From Pseudomonadales bacterium (GTDB lineage Bacteria > Pseudomonadota > Gammaproteobacteria > Pseudomonadales > Pseudohongiellaceae), in assembly GCA_022360535.1 (NCBI GenBank), contig JAKSCP010000515.1, positions 1 through 7,825 on the forward strand: a stretch of 7,825 nucleotides of DNA, given 5' to 3'. The notes under the pieces were generated by a model. It was not told where the DNA came from. It searched no databases and saw nothing but the letters and a program-made list of their open reading frames with translations. Of this stretch, positions 6,062 through 7,825 are shown piece after piece. The translations under genes were made by a program, and so were the position numbers. Within the stretch, counting starts at the first letter, position 1. Every line of letters begins with the position of its first letter.

Positions 6062-6730
6062 ATGCAGAAGAATAAAGTCCTTTTAGCAGTGTCTGCCGTA
6101 GTGGGAGTAGCACTGTCAACTTTCACAATAGTAGCTCAAGACGATGATGAACCGCCTGAAATGGGCGTCTTCATTACCAGTGTGGGAATCGGTGACGGTG
6201 GCAACCTCGGAGGATTGGAAGGTGCCGATGCCCATTGCCAACAACTGGCAAGTAATGTGGGCATGGGTCACAGAACCTGGCGCGCTTACCTTAGTACACA
6301 AGGGCCCAACGGAGTTGATGCCCGGGATCGGATTGGTGACGGACCCTGGGCCAATGCCAATGGATTGATCATGGCCACCAGCGTAGCGAATCTTCATTAC
6401 GATAATTCCAATTTTAACTGGACTCATATGTTGGACGAGAATGGCAATCAAATTGCGTCGCGAATCGATGGTGATCCCGATTTTACGGAGCACGATGTCT
6501 TAACAGGTTCGCAGATAGATGGAACCGCCATGCCTTCGGGAACAGATCAGACCTGCAGTAATTGGACTAGCAATGATGAAGGCAGCGCGCGTGTCGGTCA
6601 TGCCGACCGTTACTCGTTCACCACACCGGGCTCCCCCTGGAACTCATCCCATGGAACACCGGGCTGTACCCAGGCAGACCTGGTGCAGGTTGGTGGCGCA
6701 GGATTGTTTTACTGCTTCGCGACTGATTAG
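6062..6730 (+). CDS. Secreted lectin-like (endostatin / C-type-lectin-like fold) protein, function unknown
   Basis: The protein has 222 residues. A signal peptide (about 1-25, hydrophobic core LLAVSAVVGVALSTFTIV, cleavage near VA-QD) is followed by a short acidic linker (DDDEPPEM). One domain (about 35-219) then shows FITSVGIGDGGNLGGLEGADAHC, RTWRAYLST, ARDRIGDGPW, HDVLTGSQIDGTA, CSNWTS, WNSSHGTPGC and GLFYCFA. This pattern is that of small bacterial secreted proteins annotated as lectin or collagen-endostatin-like, with a C-type-lectin-like fold. The four cysteines (59, 165, 202, 218) fit two disulfides and hence a periplasmic or extracellular location. No lipobox is present. The start is strongly supported by AGGAGAG (6050-6056) 5 nt upstream of the ATG. 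It lies downstream of the receptor gene but is separated from it by a strong terminator, and is followed by its own hairpin. Ligand and role are not known. Confidence 0.75.
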   Translation: MQKNKVLLAVSAVVGVALSTFTIVAQDDDEPPEMGVFITSVGIGDGGNLGGLEGADAHCQQLASNVGMGHRTWRAYLSTQGPNGVDARDRIGDGPWANANGLIMATSVANLHYDNSNFNWTHMLDENGNQIASRIDGDPDFTEHDVLTGSQIDGTAMPSGTDQTCSNWTSNDEGSARVGHADRYSFTTPGSPWNSSHGTPGCTQADLVQVGGAGLFYCFATD

Positions 6731-6741
6731 AGAATCAAGAC

Positions 6742-6810
6742 GCGGTAACAAAAAGGTCGGAAAGATTTGACTAATCTCTCCGACCTTTTGCTTTCTTCGC
6801 TTTTTACCGC
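6742..6810. terminator. Bidirectional terminator with a long extended hairpin between convergent genes
   Basis: The core stem is AAAAGGTCGGA (6751-6761) with TCCGACCTTTT (6779-6789), 11 perfect pairs. Beyond a single A/C mismatch it continues with AGATT (6763-6767) and AATCT (6773-6777) around a 5-nt loop. T-runs follow on both strands (TTTT at 6786-6789 on +; the A-tract 6750-6754 on -), so it can end both the lectin-like gene and the minus-strand DUF4345 gene. An outer pair of arms, GCGGTAA (6742-6748) and TTACCGC (6804-6810), could enlarge the structure. Confidence 0.85.
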
Positions 6811-6821
6811 ACTTACTTAAC

Positions 6822-7226
6822 TTAAGCCGTTTGTGCCAAGGGATGATTTCTTAACTGGATCATCGTGACGAGCGAGAGTCCGAACAATACCAATTCGATC
6901 GTCGTTGCTATCAAGATCTCCATTGGTGGTAATCCATCAACCAAAAAACCAATCAATCTTGCTGAGCCATAACCGCCATACACTAGCATAGCGATGAACA
7001 GTCCTTGCTCCAGGGAGTTGTCGTGAAGCGAGCAATAGGCGATCAACAGACCGGCGGCTATTAGAAGGCCTCCTGGCGCTCGCAACTCTGACATCAATCC
7101 CGCTGAGAGATCTGATTGCAATCCATGGGCGCTGAGCATGCTCACCGGATCCAACACGATGAAGCTTCCAATCAAGACAGCAACCCAGGCATTTAGCTGA
7201 AGCAGGGTAACGGTGAACTTTTTCAT
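6822..7226 (-). CDS. DUF4345-like small integral membrane protein
   Basis: The protein has 134 residues starting MKKFTVTLLQ. Four hydrophobic segments (about 5-26, 48-66, 73-95 and 101-124) suggest a four-helix inner-membrane protein. The motif SELRAPGGLLIAAGL (46-60), with a conserved-looking Arg-Ala-Pro-Gly-Gly at the start of helix 2, is characteristic of the DUF4345 family, whose function is unknown. I chose the ATG at 7226 over the GTG at 7241. The ATG overlaps the stop of the upstream gene as ATGA, and GGAGGG lies 7 nt upstream of it, while the longer form would add only five residues (start codon then EGSC) and place that site inside the coding sequence. The gene is the second in an operon with the NmrA-like gene and ends at the shared hairpin 6742-6810. 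Confidence 0.8.
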   Translation of the reverse strand: MKKFTVTLLQLNAWVAVLIGSFIVLDPVSMLSAHGLQSDLSAGLMSELRAPGGLLIAAGLLIAYCSLHDNSLEQGLFIAMLVYGGYGSARLIGFLVDGLPPMEILIATTIELVLFGLSLVTMIQLRNHPLAQTA

Positions 7227-7825
7227 GCAGCTACCCTCCACGCTCCAGACTGGGCTACTTCTTGGGCATAGTCTCGGAAGTCTTTAGGTTCTCTGCCAAG
7301 TGCTCTTTGTACGCCATCGCATAGTGAGCTGTTGCGGCCATCGAGTACCGTAGTGAACAGATAGTCCATCATCCAGACTACAGTGTCAGGTGCACCCGAA
7401 TCTTTTACGCCTTGCACGAACTGATCGTGGGTGAGTGGCTGGAATCGAATTTGCTCACCCAGAGCATCAGACAAATCTTGCGCGATATCCGCAAAGGTCA
7501 TCAGCCGTGGCCCGGTTACTTCGTAGACCTCGCCAGTGTGACCAGGTTCGGTAAGTGCGGCGACTGCCACGTCGGCAATATCATCGGCATCAACGAATGG
7601 TTCAGGTATATCACCAGCGGGGAGGGCAATCACACCCGCGTTAACCATCTCAACAAACGCGCCTTCAGAGAAGTTCTGGTTGAACCAACTGGCGCGCACG
7701 ACAGTCCAATCGATGCCACTGTTCTGCACGATGCGCTCGCAGGCCTGCGCTTCTTCTTCTCCGCGACCGGACAATATCACCAGGTGCTTCACACCTTGCT
7801 TCACCGCCTGATCCACAAAGCTTTG
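7223..7825 (-). CDS. NmrA-like NAD(P)-binding protein (atypical SDR), C-terminal 200 residues, cut by the window edge
   Basis: The frame is open to the right edge and the reading QSFVDQAVKQGVKHLVILSG shows that the first GTG (7816) is internal, not a start. About 80-90 N-terminal residues with the GxxGxxG dinucleotide-binding loop should lie outside the window. The visible part has the Rossmann strand HLVILSG, the SDR-like segment GIDWTVVRASWFNQNF, the block EPFVDADDIADVAVAAL (75-91) and GEVYEVTGPRLMTFADIA (98-115), all typical of NmrA/YtfG-type atypical short-chain dehydrogenases. These bind NAD(P)H and act either as quinone or small-molecule reductases or as redox sensors; no choice can be made here, and the usual catalytic Tyr-x-x-x-Lys is not visible. 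Its stop overlaps the next gene by ATGA, so both are co-translated. Confidence 0.88.
   Translation of the reverse strand, partial: QSFVDQAVKQGVKHLVILSGRGEEEAQACERIVQNSGIDWTVVRASWFNQNFSEGAFVEMVNAGVIALPAGDIPEPFVDADDIADVAVAALTEPGHTGEVYEVTGPRLMTFADIAQDLSDALGEQIRFQPLTHDQFVQGVKDSGAPDTVVWMMDYLFTTVLDGRNSSLCDGVQRALGREPKDFRDYAQEVAQSGAWRVAA

Noticed and set aside
6816..6826. Small palindrome CTTAACTTAAG at the end of the DUF4345 gene
   Set aside because: Short, AT-rich, lies across the stop codon and has no partner copy; likely chance.
7814..7816. GTG as a possible start of the NmrA-like gene
   Set aside because: The frame stays open to the window edge with family-like residues (QSF before the Val), and the dinucleotide-binding N terminus would be missing, so the gene must start outside the window.
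1..7825. Mobile element, CRISPR array, tRNA or defence system
   Set aside because: I looked for transposase or integrase motifs, terminal repeats, regularly spaced repeats and tRNA cloverleaf patterns and saw none; all genes belong to ordinary chromosomal families.

Overview
The window looks like chromosomal DNA of a free-living, probably marine or aquatic gammaproteobacterium. This rests on the YchJ/UPF0225 protein, a short TonB-dependent receptor of the glycine-rich-plug type, NarL-type two-component signalling, moderate GC content judged by eye, and Shine-Dalgarno starts with Rho-independent terminators. It is an inference from protein families. No rRNA, tRNA, CRISPR array, insertion sequence, integrase or attachment site was seen.

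Layout. Positions 2-211 hold the C-terminal end of a serine peptidase of the S9 (prolyl oligopeptidase) family on the + strand. It converges on a minus-strand gene for a seven-helix membrane protein (287-1078), which has its own terminator at 215-253. A divergent intergenic region (1079-1244) follows, with a cluster of GTCAT/ATGAC half-sites including a 7-bp inverted repeat. Next comes a two-gene operon for a DesK/NarL-type sensor histidine kinase (1245-2387) and its LuxR-type response regulator (2384-3028), joined by a GTGA stop/start overlap. A YchJ-family gene (3032-3445, minus) converges on the regulator with a 3-nt gap. After a 282-bp intergenic region comes a TonB-dependent outer-membrane receptor (3728-5902) with a textbook UUCG-loop terminator. 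A secreted lectin/endostatin-like protein (6062-6730) follows, ending at a large bidirectional hairpin. On the far side, reading towards it, lie a DUF4345-like membrane protein (6822-7226) and the upstream NmrA-like NAD(P)-binding protein (7223 to the window edge), coupled by an ATGA overlap.

How the parts may work together. The clearest functional module is the sensor kinase and response regulator with the divergent membrane protein. The candidate operator lies roughly midway between the two divergent start regions, so the regulator plausibly controls the membrane gene, its own operon, or both. The receptor and the lectin-like protein are both exported and lie in tandem, but each has its own terminator or ribosome site, so a joint role is only a possibility. 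The NmrA/DUF4345 pair is a likely operon.

No clearly new multi-gene system is visible. The most useful leads are the candidate operator, the uncharacterised membrane protein next to the kinase/regulator pair, and the orphan secreted lectin-like protein.
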